Below are positions 48,512 through 56,717 of a DNA stretch of 64,000 nt, in pieces. This DNA comes from Kitasatospora cheerisanensis KCTC 2395. GTDB lineage: Bacteria > Actinomycetota > Actinomycetes > Streptomycetales > Streptomycetaceae. Location: positions 7,041,383 through 7,105,382 of the forward strand of contig NZ_KK853997.1 in assembly GCF_000696185.1 (NCBI RefSeq), given 5' to 3'. The notes under the pieces were generated by a model. The model was not told where the DNA came from. It searched no databases and worked only from the letters and a program-made list of their open reading frames with translations. Each line of letters begins with the position of its first letter. Position 1 is the first letter of the stretch. Both the position numbers and the translations under genes were made by a program.

Positions 48512-49498
48512 ATGCGTCGAATCGCCTGCCTGCTCTCCGTCCCCCTCGCCGCCGTGCTGCTGACCGCGTGCGGCAGCGACTCCGGCAAGTCCGCCGGGGC
48601 GACGCCCTCGGCGACCGCCTCGCCGGTGGAGGTGCCGAGCCCGGTGGCCTCCGCCTCGCCGATGCCGACGATCAGCGGCGACTTCGGGTCGAAGGCGACG
48701 ATCACGCTGCCCGCCGAGAAGCCCAGCGGCCAGTTCGTGGTGAGCACCGAGAGCGAGGGCTCGGGGGCGACGGTCAACAAGAACGACTGGGTGACCGTCA
48801 ACTACACCGCCAAGGACTGGACCAGCGGCAAGGACCTGACCAGCTCCTACGACTCCGGCGGCAAGCCGCAGCTGTACCAGGCGGGCAGCGGGCAGCTGGT
48901 GCCGGCGTTCGACGTCAGCGTGCAGGGCAAGAAGGTCGGCAGCCGGCTGGTGGTGGTCGCCCCGCCGTCCGCCGGGTTCGGCGCCCAGGGGTCGACGGCG
49001 CTGGGCGTCGGCAAGGACGACACGGTGGTGTTCGTGCTGGACATCGTGCAGTCGGTGCCGCAGGACTCCACCGTCTCCGGGCAGGTCACCGCGCCGCCCG
49101 CGAACGCCCCCCAGGTGAAGGACAACGGCAAGGCCGCGCCGACCATCACGATCCCGTCCGGCGAGCAGCCGCCCACCGACCTCCAGCAGTACGTGCTGGT
49201 CAAGGGCGACGGCCCGGAGGTGAAGTCCGGTCAGACCCTGGTGGTCCAGTACACCGGCGTGACCTGGGCCGACGGCAAGCAGTTCGACTCCTCGTGGAAC
49301 CACGGCGGGGCGCAGGCGCTGCAGGTCGGCACCGGCAGCCTGATCAAGGGCTGGGACATGGGCCTGGTCGGCAAGAGCGTCGGCAGCCGGGTGATGCTGG
49401 TCGTCCCGCCGTCGCTGGGCTACGGCGACAAGGCCAGCGGATCGATCCCGCCGAACTCCACCCTGGTGTTCGTGATCGACATCCTGGAAGCTGTCTGA
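48512..49498 (+). CDS. FKBP-type peptidyl-prolyl isomerase lipoprotein, two domains
   Basis: 328 residues, ATG 48512. The lipobox is LLTAC (cysteine ~20), so it is anchored outside the membrane. Two FKBP domains follow. The first (~75-185) is degenerate: LTSSYDSG replaces FDSS, LVPAFDVSV has Phe for the key Trp, and AGFGAQ replaces AYG. The second (~225-328) is canonical: VQYTGVTWADGKQFDSSW, LIKGWDMGLVG, SLGYGDK and FVIDIL. Likely a foldase for exported proteins. It is a close paralogue of the next gene. Confidence 0.92.
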   Translation: MRRIACLLSVPLAAVLLTACGSDSGKSAGATPSATASPVEVPSPVASASPMPTISGDFGSKATITLPAEKPSGQFVVSTESEGSGATVNKNDWVTVNYTAKDWTSGKDLTSSYDSGGKPQLYQAGSGQLVPAFDVSVQGKKVGSRLVVVAPPSAGFGAQGSTALGVGKDDTVVFVLDIVQSVPQDSTVSGQVTAPPANAPQVKDNGKAAPTITIPSGEQPPTDLQQYVLVKGDGPEVKSGQTLVVQYTGVTWADGKQFDSSWNHGGAQALQVGTGSLIKGWDMGLVGKSVGSRVMLVVPPSLGYGDKASGSIPPNSTLVFVIDILEAV

Positions 49499-49611
49499 CC
49501 ACCACCTGACAACGGGGCCCGGACCGGACTGACCCGCTCTCATTCCGACCTGACATACTGCTGCCCCGCACCAGTGGTTCACGCGTCGTCGGGCGAGATG
49601 AATGGGGAGTC

Positions 49612-50886
49612 ATGTCTGAGAAAACGTCTGGCCCGGACGAGGCCGGCAAGACCGGGCAGCAGCGTCCGGGAGACCGCGAGTCGATCGTCGTCCCCGCCGA
49701 ACTGCTGACCCAGGCCGGCTGGGCCGCGCCGTCCGAGTCGGTGAAGGGCTCCGGGGAGAAGGACGACGAGGCGCCGCAGGTCTTCGCCTCCACGCAGCGC
49801 AAGGTCGACCTCTCCGAGGCCGGCTACGACGAGGACCCGGGCAGCTCGGGCCGCCTCGGCGCGATCCTCGGCACCGTCCTCGCGGTGCTGCTGATCGGCT
49901 CCGCGGTGACCATGTACGTGGTCAACAAGGACGACAACAAGCCCGCCGCCAAGTCCGACGCGGCGAAGCCCGCCGCCACCGACACGCCCAGCCAGGAGCC
50001 GGTGCCGCCGATCAAGGACAACGCCAAGGCGCTGCCCACCGTCACCGGCGACTTCGGCTCCAAGGCGACCATCACCGTCCCGCAGGACAAGCCCGACGGC
50101 ACCTTCGTCGTCAAGGAGCTGTCCGCCGGCACCGGCGCGAAGGTCGAGAAGGGCAACTGGGTCTCCGTCGACTACACCGCGATGGACTGGAACACCGGCA
50201 AGGAGATCCCCGGCTCCTACGGGGAGCAGAACGGCAAGCCGCAGCTGTACCAGGCCGACGCCGGCAAGCTGATCCCCGCCCTGGACAAGGCCGTCACCGG
50301 CCACAAGGCTGGCAGCCGCCTGCTGGTGGTCGCCCCGCCCGGTGCCGCGTTCGGCGCCCAGGGCAACACCCAGCTCGGCGTCGGCGCCACCGACAGCCTG
50401 GTCTTCGTCCTCGACATCCGGCAGTCCACCGCGCCCGACGCGGTGCTCAGCGGCGAGATGACCGCGCCGCCGGCCGGCATGCCGCAGGTCAAGGACAACG
50501 GCAAGAAGCCGTTCGACATCACCCCCGTCCCCGGCGCCGCCGACCCGACCGAGCTGAAGTCGCACGTCCTGATCCAGGGCAAGGGCCGCAAGGTCGAGAG
50601 CGGCGAGAAGGTCGTCGTCCAGTACACCGGCGCGCTGTACAAGGACGGCAAGAAGTTCGACTCCTCGCTCGACCGCGGCCAGGCGTTCACCTTCGCCACC
50701 GGCGCCGGCAGCGTCATCGAGGGCTGGGACAAGGGCGTCGTCGGCCAGAACATCGGCAGCCGCATCGAACTGGTCATCCCCGCCTCGCTGGCCTACAAGG
50801 ACCAGGCCAGCGGCTCGATCCCGGCCAACTCCACCCTGGTGTTCGTCATCGACATCCTGGACGCCGGCGTCGGCGGCGAGGACTGA
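49612..50886 (+). CDS. FKBP-type peptidyl-prolyl isomerase, membrane-anchored, two domains
   Basis: 424 residues, ATG 49612. There is no signal peptide; instead a cytoplasmic charged N-terminus of about 80 residues, one membrane helix (LGAILGTVLAVLLIGSAVTMYVV cut at ~83-105) and two extracellular FKBP domains. The first domain (LIPALDKAVTG, GAAFGAQG) lacks the aromatic catalytic residues. The second (VQYTGALYKDGKKFDSSL, VIEGWDKGVVG, SLAYKDQASG) is nearly canonical. It appears to be a paralogue of the preceding lipoprotein with a different anchor. It shares the plus-strand run with the next FKBP gene. Confidence 0.92.
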   Translation: MSEKTSGPDEAGKTGQQRPGDRESIVVPAELLTQAGWAAPSESVKGSGEKDDEAPQVFASTQRKVDLSEAGYDEDPGSSGRLGAILGTVLAVLLIGSAVTMYVVNKDDNKPAAKSDAAKPAATDTPSQEPVPPIKDNAKALPTVTGDFGSKATITVPQDKPDGTFVVKELSAGTGAKVEKGNWVSVDYTAMDWNTGKEIPGSYGEQNGKPQLYQADAGKLIPALDKAVTGHKAGSRLLVVAPPGAAFGAQGNTQLGVGATDSLVFVLDIRQSTAPDAVLSGEMTAPPAGMPQVKDNGKKPFDITPVPGAADPTELKSHVLIQGKGRKVESGEKVVVQYTGALYKDGKKFDSSLDRGQAFTFATGAGSVIEGWDKGVVGQNIGSRIELVIPASLAYKDQASGSIPANSTLVFVIDILDAGVGGED

Positions 50887-50946
50887 CCCGCCCGCCGCTG
50901 CGCCTAGGATGAACCCCGTTCACGCAACCGAACGAGAAGAGCAACA

Positions 50947-51318
50947 GTGAGCCTGACCAAGCCGGAGATCGACTTCCCGGGCGGCGACGCCCCGACCGAG
51001 CTCCAGATCCGCGACATCGTGGTCGGCGACGGCGCCGAGGCCAAGGCCGGCGCGGTCGTCGAGGTCCACTACGTCGGTGTCACCTTCGCCTCCGGCGAGG
51101 AGTTCGACGCCTCCTGGAACCGCGGCCAGACCTTCCGCTTCCCGCTGGGCGGCGGCCGGGTCATCAAGGGCTGGGACCAGGGCGTCGAGGGCATGCGCGT
51201 CGGCGGCCGCCGCGAGCTGATCATCCCGCCGCACCTGGCGTACGGGAACCAGTCCCCGAGCCCGCTGATCCCGGCCGGCTCCACCCTGATCTTCGTGGTG
51301 GACCTGCTGGGCGTCTGA
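50947..51318 (+). CDS. FKBP-type peptidyl-prolyl isomerase, cytoplasmic single domain
   Basis: 123 residues from GTG 50947 with acgagaag upstream. It is a complete single FKBP domain: VEVHYVGVTFASGEEFDASWNRG, RVIKGWDQGVEGM, HLAYGNQ and IFVVDLL. All catalytic aromatic positions are present. It is cytoplasmic, so it probably helps fold newly made proteins. A strong hairpin ends the unit before pafB. Confidence 0.94.
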   Translation: MSLTKPEIDFPGGDAPTELQIRDIVVGDGAEAKAGAVVEVHYVGVTFASGEEFDASWNRGQTFRFPLGGGRVIKGWDQGVEGMRVGGRRELIIPPHLAYGNQSPSPLIPAGSTLIFVVDLLGV

Positions 51319-51332
51319 CCTCGGACGCACCA

Positions 51333-51368
51333 CCGAACCCCCGGTTCCGCCAGGAGCCGGGGGTTCGG
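51333..51368 (+). terminator. Hairpin after the FKBP genes
   Basis: ccgaacccccgg (51333-51344) pairs perfectly with 51357-51368 around a 12-base loop and is followed by cttt. It starts 15 bases after the stop codon. Confidence 0.85.
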
Positions 51369-51435
51369 CTTTCGCGGAGCGTGTCCGTACCGGTACGGTC
51401 GGCGGGTCACCCCCCGATCGGAGGAAAGGTCAGCG

Positions 51436-52413
51436 ATGGCGATCGCCAAGGCAGAGCGGCTGATGAACCTCGCCCTGTGCCTGATGAACACCCGGCGTCC
51501 GCTCTCCAAGAAAGAGCTGCGCGAATCCGTCGAGGCGTACCGGGAGGCCTGGCAACAGGGCTCCGAGGACGCCTTCAACCGGATGTTCGAGCGCGACAAG
51601 GACGACCTGCGCGAACTCGGCCTGATCATCGACGTGGACGAGAACGCGCTCGACGGCGAAGTGGGCTACCTCGCCCGCCGCGACCGCAACCGCCTCCCCG
51701 AGATCGCCCTGGACGCCGAGGAGGCCGCCGCGCTCGCCCTCGCTGCCCGGGTCTGGCAGCAGGCCAAGATGTCCGGCGCGGCCAGCGGGGCGCTGCAGAA
51801 GCTGCGCGCCGCCGGCGTCCCGTTCGCCGAGGAGCGCGAGCACGGCGCGCTGGAGCCGCGGATCCCCGGCCGGGAGGCCGCGTTCGAACCGCTGCTGGTC
51901 GCCGCCCGCGACCGGCGCCCGGTCACCTTCGAGTACCGCAAGGCCGGCGCCGCCACCGCCGAGCCCCGCTCGGTCGAGCCGTGGGCGCTGGAGTGCTGGC
52001 GCGGCCACTGGTACCTGGCCGGCTGGGACCGCGACCGCGGCTCCGCCCGGGTGTTCCGGCTGTCCCGGATCACCGGCAAGGTCCGTTCCCGGGCCGGCGC
52101 GTTCACCGGCGACGTCCCCGAGCACGTCGACGTGCGCGCCGTGGTCGCCCGGTTCGCCGGCGAGGGCGCGACCGCCACCGCCGTGGTCCGGATCCGCCGC
52201 GGCGCCGCCTACCCGCTGCGCCAGCGCGCCCTGGACGACGCCCGGCCGGTCGACGCCGACTGGGACGAGCTGGACATCCCGTACGGCAACGGCCTGGGCG
52301 CCGACCTCGCCGAGTACGGGCCCGACGTCATCGTGATCGGCCCCGAGGACCTGCGGGCCGACGTCATCGACCGGCTGCGCGCGGTCGCCGGTCTCGCGGA
52401 GGTTCAGTCGTGA
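51436..52413 (+). CDS. pafB: WYL-domain transcription factor PafB
   Basis: 325 residues, ATG 51436 behind ggaggaaag. An N-terminal winged helix-turn-helix (KAERLMNLALCLMNTRRPLSKKELRESV) precedes a WYL domain (CWRGHWYLAGWDRDRGSARVFRLSRI) and a C-terminal WCX extension. PafB with PafC controls the RecA-independent DNA damage response in mycobacteria. It is separated from pafA here by the three FKBP genes. The stop overlaps the pafC start (GTGA). Confidence 0.95.
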   Translation: MAIAKAERLMNLALCLMNTRRPLSKKELRESVEAYREAWQQGSEDAFNRMFERDKDDLRELGLIIDVDENALDGEVGYLARRDRNRLPEIALDAEEAAALALAARVWQQAKMSGAASGALQKLRAAGVPFAEEREHGALEPRIPGREAAFEPLLVAARDRRPVTFEYRKAGAATAEPRSVEPWALECWRGHWYLAGWDRDRGSARVFRLSRITGKVRSRAGAFTGDVPEHVDVRAVVARFAGEGATATAVVRIRRGAAYPLRQRALDDARPVDADWDELDIPYGNGLGADLAEYGPDVIVIGPEDLRADVIDRLRAVAGLAEVQS

Positions 52414-53366
52414 GCAATGCCATCGACCAGACGCGGCGGATGCTGTCGCTGGTGACGTACCTGCGCGAGCGGCCCGGCGCCGAGGTCGCCGAGGTGGCCC
52501 GGGCGTTCGGGATCACCGAGCGCGAACTGATCGGCGACCTGAACGTGCTGCCGATGTGCGGCACCTCCTTCCGCGGCGGCGACCTGCTCGACATCGACAC
52601 CGACGGCGAGCGGATCTGGTGGCACAACGTGGACGACGTCGCCCAGCCGCTGCGGCTGGCCGCCGACGAGGCCACCGCGCTGCTGGTCGCCGCCCGCGCC
52701 GTGGCCGGCCTGCCCGGCCTGCGCGAACGCGACCGGCAGGCGCTCACCCGGGCCGTCGCCAAGATCGAGGACGCGGCCGGCGAGAGCGCCGAGTCCGCCG
52801 CCCGGATCGGCGTCACCTTCGAGGCCGAGGGCACCGTCTTCGCCGACATCGACCGGGCGCTCAGCGAGGGCCGGCTGATCTGGCTGCGCTACTGGTCGCA
52901 CGGCCGCGGCGAGCTCACCGAGCGCGAGGTCGACCCGATCCGGCTGGTCACGGAGGGCCACACCTACCTGGAAGGCTGGTGCCGCACCTCCGAGGACCGG
53001 CGTACCTTCCGGCTCGACCGGATCGCCGAGATCAAGGTCCTCGACGAGCCCGCCAACCCGCCCCGCCTCCAGCCCCGCGACCTGTCCGCGGGCCTGGTCG
53101 CGCCGGACGCCGACGACCCGCAGGTGGTCGTCGAGGTCGGCCCCGGCGGCCGCTGGGTCGCCGAGTACTACACCCACGACAGCGCCGAGGAGCTGCCCGA
53201 CGGCGGCCTGCGGATCACCCTGCGCTCCGCCGAGCCGTCCGGGCTGCGCCCGCTCGCCCTGCGGCTCGGCCGGGACGGGCGGATCACCGCCCCGCCGCAG
53301 CTCGCCGAGCAGGCCCGCACCGCCGCGCTGGCGGCACTGGAGCACTACCGGGACGGACAGGTCTGA
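52410..53366 (+). CDS. pafC: WYL-domain transcription factor PafC
   Basis: 318 residues from GTG 52410, overlapping pafB by four bases, so translation is coupled. The helix-turn-helix (RRMLSLVTYLRERPGAEVAEVARAFGI) is followed by a WYL domain (YLEGWCRTSEDRRTFRLDRIAEI). The partner of PafB in a heterodimer; in some genera the two are fused. Domain length is normal. Confidence 0.95.
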   Translation: MSNAIDQTRRMLSLVTYLRERPGAEVAEVARAFGITERELIGDLNVLPMCGTSFRGGDLLDIDTDGERIWWHNVDDVAQPLRLAADEATALLVAARAVAGLPGLRERDRQALTRAVAKIEDAAGESAESAARIGVTFEAEGTVFADIDRALSEGRLIWLRYWSHGRGELTEREVDPIRLVTEGHTYLEGWCRTSEDRRTFRLDRIAEIKVLDEPANPPRLQPRDLSAGLVAPDADDPQVVVEVGPGGRWVAEYYTHDSAEELPDGGLRITLRSAEPSGLRPLALRLGRDGRITAPPQLAEQARTAALAALEHYRDGQV

Positions 53367-53371
53367 ACCAC

Positions 53372-53602
53372 GTGACCGAGGGCACCAGATTCAAGGTGTA
53401 CTGCTCGCAGTGCCGGGAGAAGGTCGAGCTCCCGGCCCCCGAGTTCCGGCTGGCGCTCGGCGCCAGCCGGGAGCGCACCTTCTACAGCTTCACCTGCCCG
53501 GCCTGCGGGGCGTCCGTCCGCAAGATCGCCGGGGAGAAGATCGTCGCCGCGCTCACCGCGGCCGGCGTGCACACCATGCGGCTGCTGCCGGTGGACGGAT
53601 AG
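53372..53602 (+). CDS. Small zinc-ribbon protein
   Basis: 76 residues from GTG 53372. Two CxxC pairs (FKVYCSQCREKVEL; FTCPACGASVRK) form a zinc ribbon. The tail GVHTMRLLPVDG is conserved-looking. Only five bases separate it from the pafC stop, so it is likely co-transcribed and translated by readthrough of ribosomes. Function unknown. Confidence 0.82.
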   Translation: MTEGTRFKVYCSQCREKVELPAPEFRLALGASRERTFYSFTCPACGASVRKIAGEKIVAALTAAGVHTMRLLPVDG

Positions 53603-53615
53603 GAAGGCCCCGCAC

Positions 53616-53771
53616 ATGAACTGGACCCTGGTCGGCGCGGTGCTGCTGTCCACCGCGGGCCTGCTGGTGCTCGGGGTGCTCGCCGCCCGGCTCTGGCTGG
53701 ACGCCCGGGCGCTGACCCGCGAGGTGGACGGGGCGGTCGCCGCGCTCCGGCGGGCCGCCGAGCAGGACTGA
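53616..53771 (+). CDS. Short single-helix membrane protein
   Basis: 51 residues from ATG 53616 with aggaagg nine bases upstream. It is one membrane helix ([20 protein letters not shown]) followed by a charged amphipathic tail ([20 protein letters not shown]). It lies 13 bases behind the zinc-ribbon gene. Codon third positions are almost all G or C, which supports it as real. Function unknown. Confidence 0.78.
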   Translation: MNWTLVGAVLLSTAGLLVLGVLAARLWLDARALTREVDGAVAALRRAAEQD

Positions 53772-53917
53772 CCGCCGGGCGGCGCCGGCCGCCGCCGCGG
53801 CGGAGAGGGCCCGGTCACCGATCGTTGGGGACCGGGTTCCCGCCGCGACACCCCGAGCGGCTACCATCGCCCGCAGAGGGGGAGCCCTGCCTCCCGGACA
53901 AGGAAGGCGGTGCTCCG

Positions 53918-54165
53918 ATGCGGATCCTGTCACCTGCCGCGCTGCTGCTGGTCGTGGTGTTCGCCGTGCTGCTGTTCGGCGGCAAGCGCCTGCCCGACGC
54001 CGCGCGGGCGCTCGGACGGTCGCTGCGGATCCTGAAGGCCGAGGGCAAGGCGCTGCGCGGCGAGTTCGCGGCCGGCGCCGAGGCCCCGCCGCGCCGCCGG
54101 CCGCCGAGCCGGACCGGGTGGTCAAGCCCGCCCCGGGCGCCTCCCGCACCGACCGGGCCGCCTGA
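53918..54165 (+). CDS. tatA: Sec-independent translocase TatA, with apparent frameshift
   Basis: ATG 53918 opens [34 protein letters not shown]: membrane helix, FGxxxLP hinge, then amphipathic helix, the TatA plan. Near 54075-54100 the biased frame changes from 2 to 1, which one missing base explains. The restored tail reads [21 protein letters not shown] and stops at 54165, giving about 82 residues, normal for TatA. Read without correction, the frame runs into tatC and looks like a fusion. TatA builds the pore for folded, cofactor-bearing proteins. Confidence 0.88.
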
Positions 54166-54220
54166 ACGGCACCGGCCGCACCACTCCGACCACCGACGAG
54201 CGCACGATTCGAGGACCGGG

Positions 54221-55138
54221 TTGAGCAAGACGACCAAAGCGCCCAAGGACCCTGAGGGGCGGATGGCGCTGGCCGACCATCTGCGCGAGCTGCGCAACCG
54301 GCTGGTCAAGTCGCTGCTGGCGATCATCGTGTTCACGATCGCCGCGGCGTTCTACCACCGGCAGTTGGTGGACTTCCTGATCTCCCCGCTGCCCGCGTGC
54401 AATCCGGACGGGTCGAAGCCGGCCGGTCTGAAGCAGTGCGTGGAGATCTCCAACATCGGCCTGACCACGCCGTTCGTCGTCGCGCTGAAGGTCAGCCTCA
54501 CGGCCGGTGTGGTGGCTGCCACGCCGATCTGGCTGTACCAGCTGTGGAAGTTCGTGGCGCCGGGCCTGCACAAGCACGAGAAGCGCTACTCGATGACGTT
54601 CCTGGCGCTCGGCACCCCGCTGTTCCTGGCGGGTGCGGTGCTCGCCTACGTGGTCATGCCGGTCACGGCGGAGATGCTGATCAGCTTCATGGCGGACGGC
54701 GTCAAGTCGATCGTGCCGGTGGAGACCTACCTCGACCTGATCACCCGCATGGTGCTGGTGTTCGGCGTGGGCTTCGAACTGCCGCTCTTCCTGGTGATGC
54801 TGAACGTGGTCGGGGTGCTCTCCGGCAAGCGGCTGCTCGGCTGGTGGCGCGGGTTCGTCATGGGCATCACGGTGTTCGCGGCCTTCGCGACGCCGTCCGC
54901 CGAACCGCTGTCGATGCTGGCGCTGGCGGCGCCGATCTGGGTGCTGTACTTCATGGCGGCCGGCTTCGCGGTGTTCAACGACAAGCGCAAGCTGGCCCGC
55001 AACCCCGACGCGCTGCTGGACGACGAGGAGGCCTCCGCGCTCGACCTGACGGTGGACGCCGTCGAGGACGCGGAGACGGTCGACGCCGTCGAGCCGGTGC
55101 AGGCCGGTCGCCGGGACCAGATCGACGACATCACCTGA
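54221..55138 (+). CDS. tatC: Sec-independent translocase TatC
   Basis: 305 residues from TTG 54221 (accggg upstream; no better start before the conserved [17 protein letters not shown]). Six membrane helices. The signature HLRELRNR binds the twin-arginine signal, and [14 protein letters not shown] and [20 protein letters not shown] are conserved. An acidic C-terminal tail follows ([20 protein letters not shown]). TatC recruits Tat substrates and TatA. It is 55 bases behind tatA in one operon. Confidence 0.96.
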   Translation: MSKTTKAPKDPEGRMALADHLRELRNRLVKSLLAIIVFTIAAAFYHRQLVDFLISPLPACNPDGSKPAGLKQCVEISNIGLTTPFVVALKVSLTAGVVAATPIWLYQLWKFVAPGLHKHEKRYSMTFLALGTPLFLAGAVLAYVVMPVTAEMLISFMADGVKSIVPVETYLDLITRMVLVFGVGFELPLFLVMLNVVGVLSGKRLLGWWRGFVMGITVFAAFATPSAEPLSMLALAAPIWVLYFMAAGFAVFNDKRKLARNPDALLDDEEASALDLTVDAVEDAETVDAVEPVQAGRRDQIDDIT

Positions 55139-55157
55139 CCTGCGGGCGACCGCGCGT

Positions 55158-55192
55158 GAACGGCCCCGGACCTGGACGGTCCGGGGCCGTTC
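55158..55192 (+). terminator. Strong hairpin after tatC
   Basis: A perfect 15-bp stem (gaacggccccggacc with its complement) closes a five-base loop, 19 bases after the tatC stop. It marks the right end of the conserved proteasome-Tat region. Confidence 0.9.
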
Positions 55193-55221
55193 GGCGTTTC
55201 CGGGGCCGGCCCCGGCGGGAC

Positions 55222-55257
55222 TTGTCGGTACTTCTGGACATGTGACATATTACTGAC
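55222..55257 (+). promoter_or_regulatory. Promoter and candidate operator of the hydroxyproline dehydrogenase operon
   Basis: TTGTCG (55222-55227) and CATATT (55246-55251) are 18 bases apart. The transcript would start at about the GTG codon at 55258, so it is probably leaderless. The palindrome ATGT-G-ACAT at 55240-55248 overlaps the -10 and would block RNA polymerase if bound. Confidence 0.6.
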
Positions 55258-56406
55258 GTGTTGAAGCGAACCTCCTACGACGCGGTGGTGGTCGGGGCCG
55301 GCGTGGTCGGCGCCGCCTGCGCGTACTACGCGGCGAAGGCCGGCCTCCGGGTCGCCGTGGTCGACCGCGGGCCGGTGGCCGGCGGAACCACCGGCGCCGG
55401 CGAGGGCAACCTGCTCGTCTCCGACAAGGAGCCCGGCCCCGAACTCGACCTCGCCCTGCTCTCCACCACGCTGTGGCGCGACCTCGCCGCGGAGTTCGGC
55501 GACCGCGTCGAGTACGAGCCCAAGGGCGGCCTGGTGGTCGCCACCGCCCCCGCCGGACTCGACGCCCTGCACGGCTTCGCCGCCGGACAGCTCGCCGCCG
55601 GCGTGGACGCCGTCGCCGTCGCCGCCGACGACCTTCGCGAGCTGGAGCCGCACCTCGCCGACGGCCTGCCCGGCGGCGTGCTCTACCCCCAGGACGCCCA
55701 GGTCCAGCCCGCGCTGGCCGCCGCCCACCTGCTGCGCGCCTCCGGCGCCGACCGCTACCTCGGCGAGGCCGTCACCGCGCTGCGCCGCGGCCCCGGCGGC
55801 GCGATCACCGGCGTCGTCACCGAACGCCGCGAACTGGCCGCGCCCGCCGTGGTCAACGCCGCCGGGACGTGGGGCGGCGCGGTCGCCGAACTCGCCGGCG
55901 TCCGGCTCCCGGTGCTGCCCCGGCGCGGCTTCGTGCTGGTCACCGAACCGCTGCCGCGGATCGTCCGCCGCAAGGTGTACGCCGCCGACTACGTCGCCGA
56001 CGTCGCCTCCGGCTCGGCCGACCTGCAGTCCTCCGCCGTGGTCGAGGGCACCCCCGCCGGGCCGGTGCTGATCGGCGCCAGCCGGGAGCGGGTCGGCTTC
56101 GACCGGACGCTGAGCCCCGAGGTGCTGCACCGGCTGGCCGCCCAGGCCGCCGCGCTGTTCCCGGTGCTCCGCACGGTCGCCGTGCAGCGCGCCTACCGCG
56201 GCTTCCGGCCCTACCTGCCCGACCACCTCCCCGCGATCGGCCGGGACGCCCGGGTGCCAGGCCTGTACCAGGCGTGCGGCCACGAGGGCGCGGGCATCGG
56301 ACTCGCCCCCGCCACCGGCCTGCTGATCGCCCGTCAACTCGTCGGCGAAAAGCCCGAGTTCGACCTGAGCCCGTTCCGCCCCGAGCGGTTCGACGAGGAG
56401 GAGTGA
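55258..56406 (+). CDS. FAD oxidoreductase, predicted D-hydroxyproline dehydrogenase subunit
   Basis: 382 residues from GTG 55258, probably leaderless. It has the DAO fold: YDAVVVGAGVVGAACAYYAAKAG binds the FAD pyrophosphate, then GGTTGAGEGNLLVSDKEPGP, VVNAAGTWGGAV and GLYQACGHEGAGIGLAPATG. It resembles the beta subunit of heteromeric sarcosine/D-hydroxyproline dehydrogenases (HcnC/LhpB-like). With the next two genes it should oxidise cis-4-hydroxy-D-proline to pyrroline-4-hydroxy-2-carboxylate. The substrate is inferred from the cluster. Confidence 0.87.
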   Translation: MLKRTSYDAVVVGAGVVGAACAYYAAKAGLRVAVVDRGPVAGGTTGAGEGNLLVSDKEPGPELDLALLSTTLWRDLAAEFGDRVEYEPKGGLVVATAPAGLDALHGFAAGQLAAGVDAVAVAADDLRELEPHLADGLPGGVLYPQDAQVQPALAAAHLLRASGADRYLGEAVTALRRGPGGAITGVVTERRELAAPAVVNAAGTWGGAVAELAGVRLPVLPRRGFVLVTEPLPRIVRRKVYAADYVADVASGSADLQSSAVVEGTPAGPVLIGASRERVGFDRTLSPEVLHRLAAQAAALFPVLRTVAVQRAYRGFRPYLPDHLPAIGRDARVPGLYQACGHEGAGIGLAPATGLLIARQLVGEKPEFDLSPFRPERFDEEE

Positions 56407-56408
56407 GC

Positions 56409-56717
56409 GTGGATCCGCTCGATCTGGTGGGCGCCGAGCCCGGGCCGGCCCGCACCATCCTGTTCGACGGGCGGCCGGTGCCCGCCCTGCCCGGCCAGAC
56501 CCTGGCCGCCGCCCTGTGGGCCGACGGCGTGCTGGCCTGGCGCACCACCCGGACGGGCGGGCGGCCGCGCGGGGCGTTCTGCGGCATCGGCCAGTGCTTC
56601 GACTGCCTGGCCACCGTCAACGGCCGCCCCAACCAGCGGCTCTGCCTGCTGCCCGCCGAGCACGGCGACGCCGTCACCACCCAGGAAGGACACGGTCATG
56701 GCGACCTCGCGGTCTGA
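56409..56717 (+). CDS. Small 2Fe-2S subunit of the dehydrogenase
   Basis: 102 residues from GTG 56409 (gaggagg eight bases upstream; GTG 56403 overlapping the previous stop is an alternative). FDGRPVPALPGQTLAAALWADG opens a SoxA/HcnA-type beta-grasp. RGAFCGIGQCFDCLATVNG and RLCLLPAEHGD supply the four cysteines for a 2Fe-2S cluster (CxxxxCxxC...C). It links electron flow between the two flavoprotein subunits. Its 3' end overlaps the next gene by 20 bases. Confidence 0.87.
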   Translation: MDPLDLVGAEPGPARTILFDGRPVPALPGQTLAAALWADGVLAWRTTRTGGRPRGAFCGIGQCFDCLATVNGRPNQRLCLLPAEHGDAVTTQEGHGHGDLAV

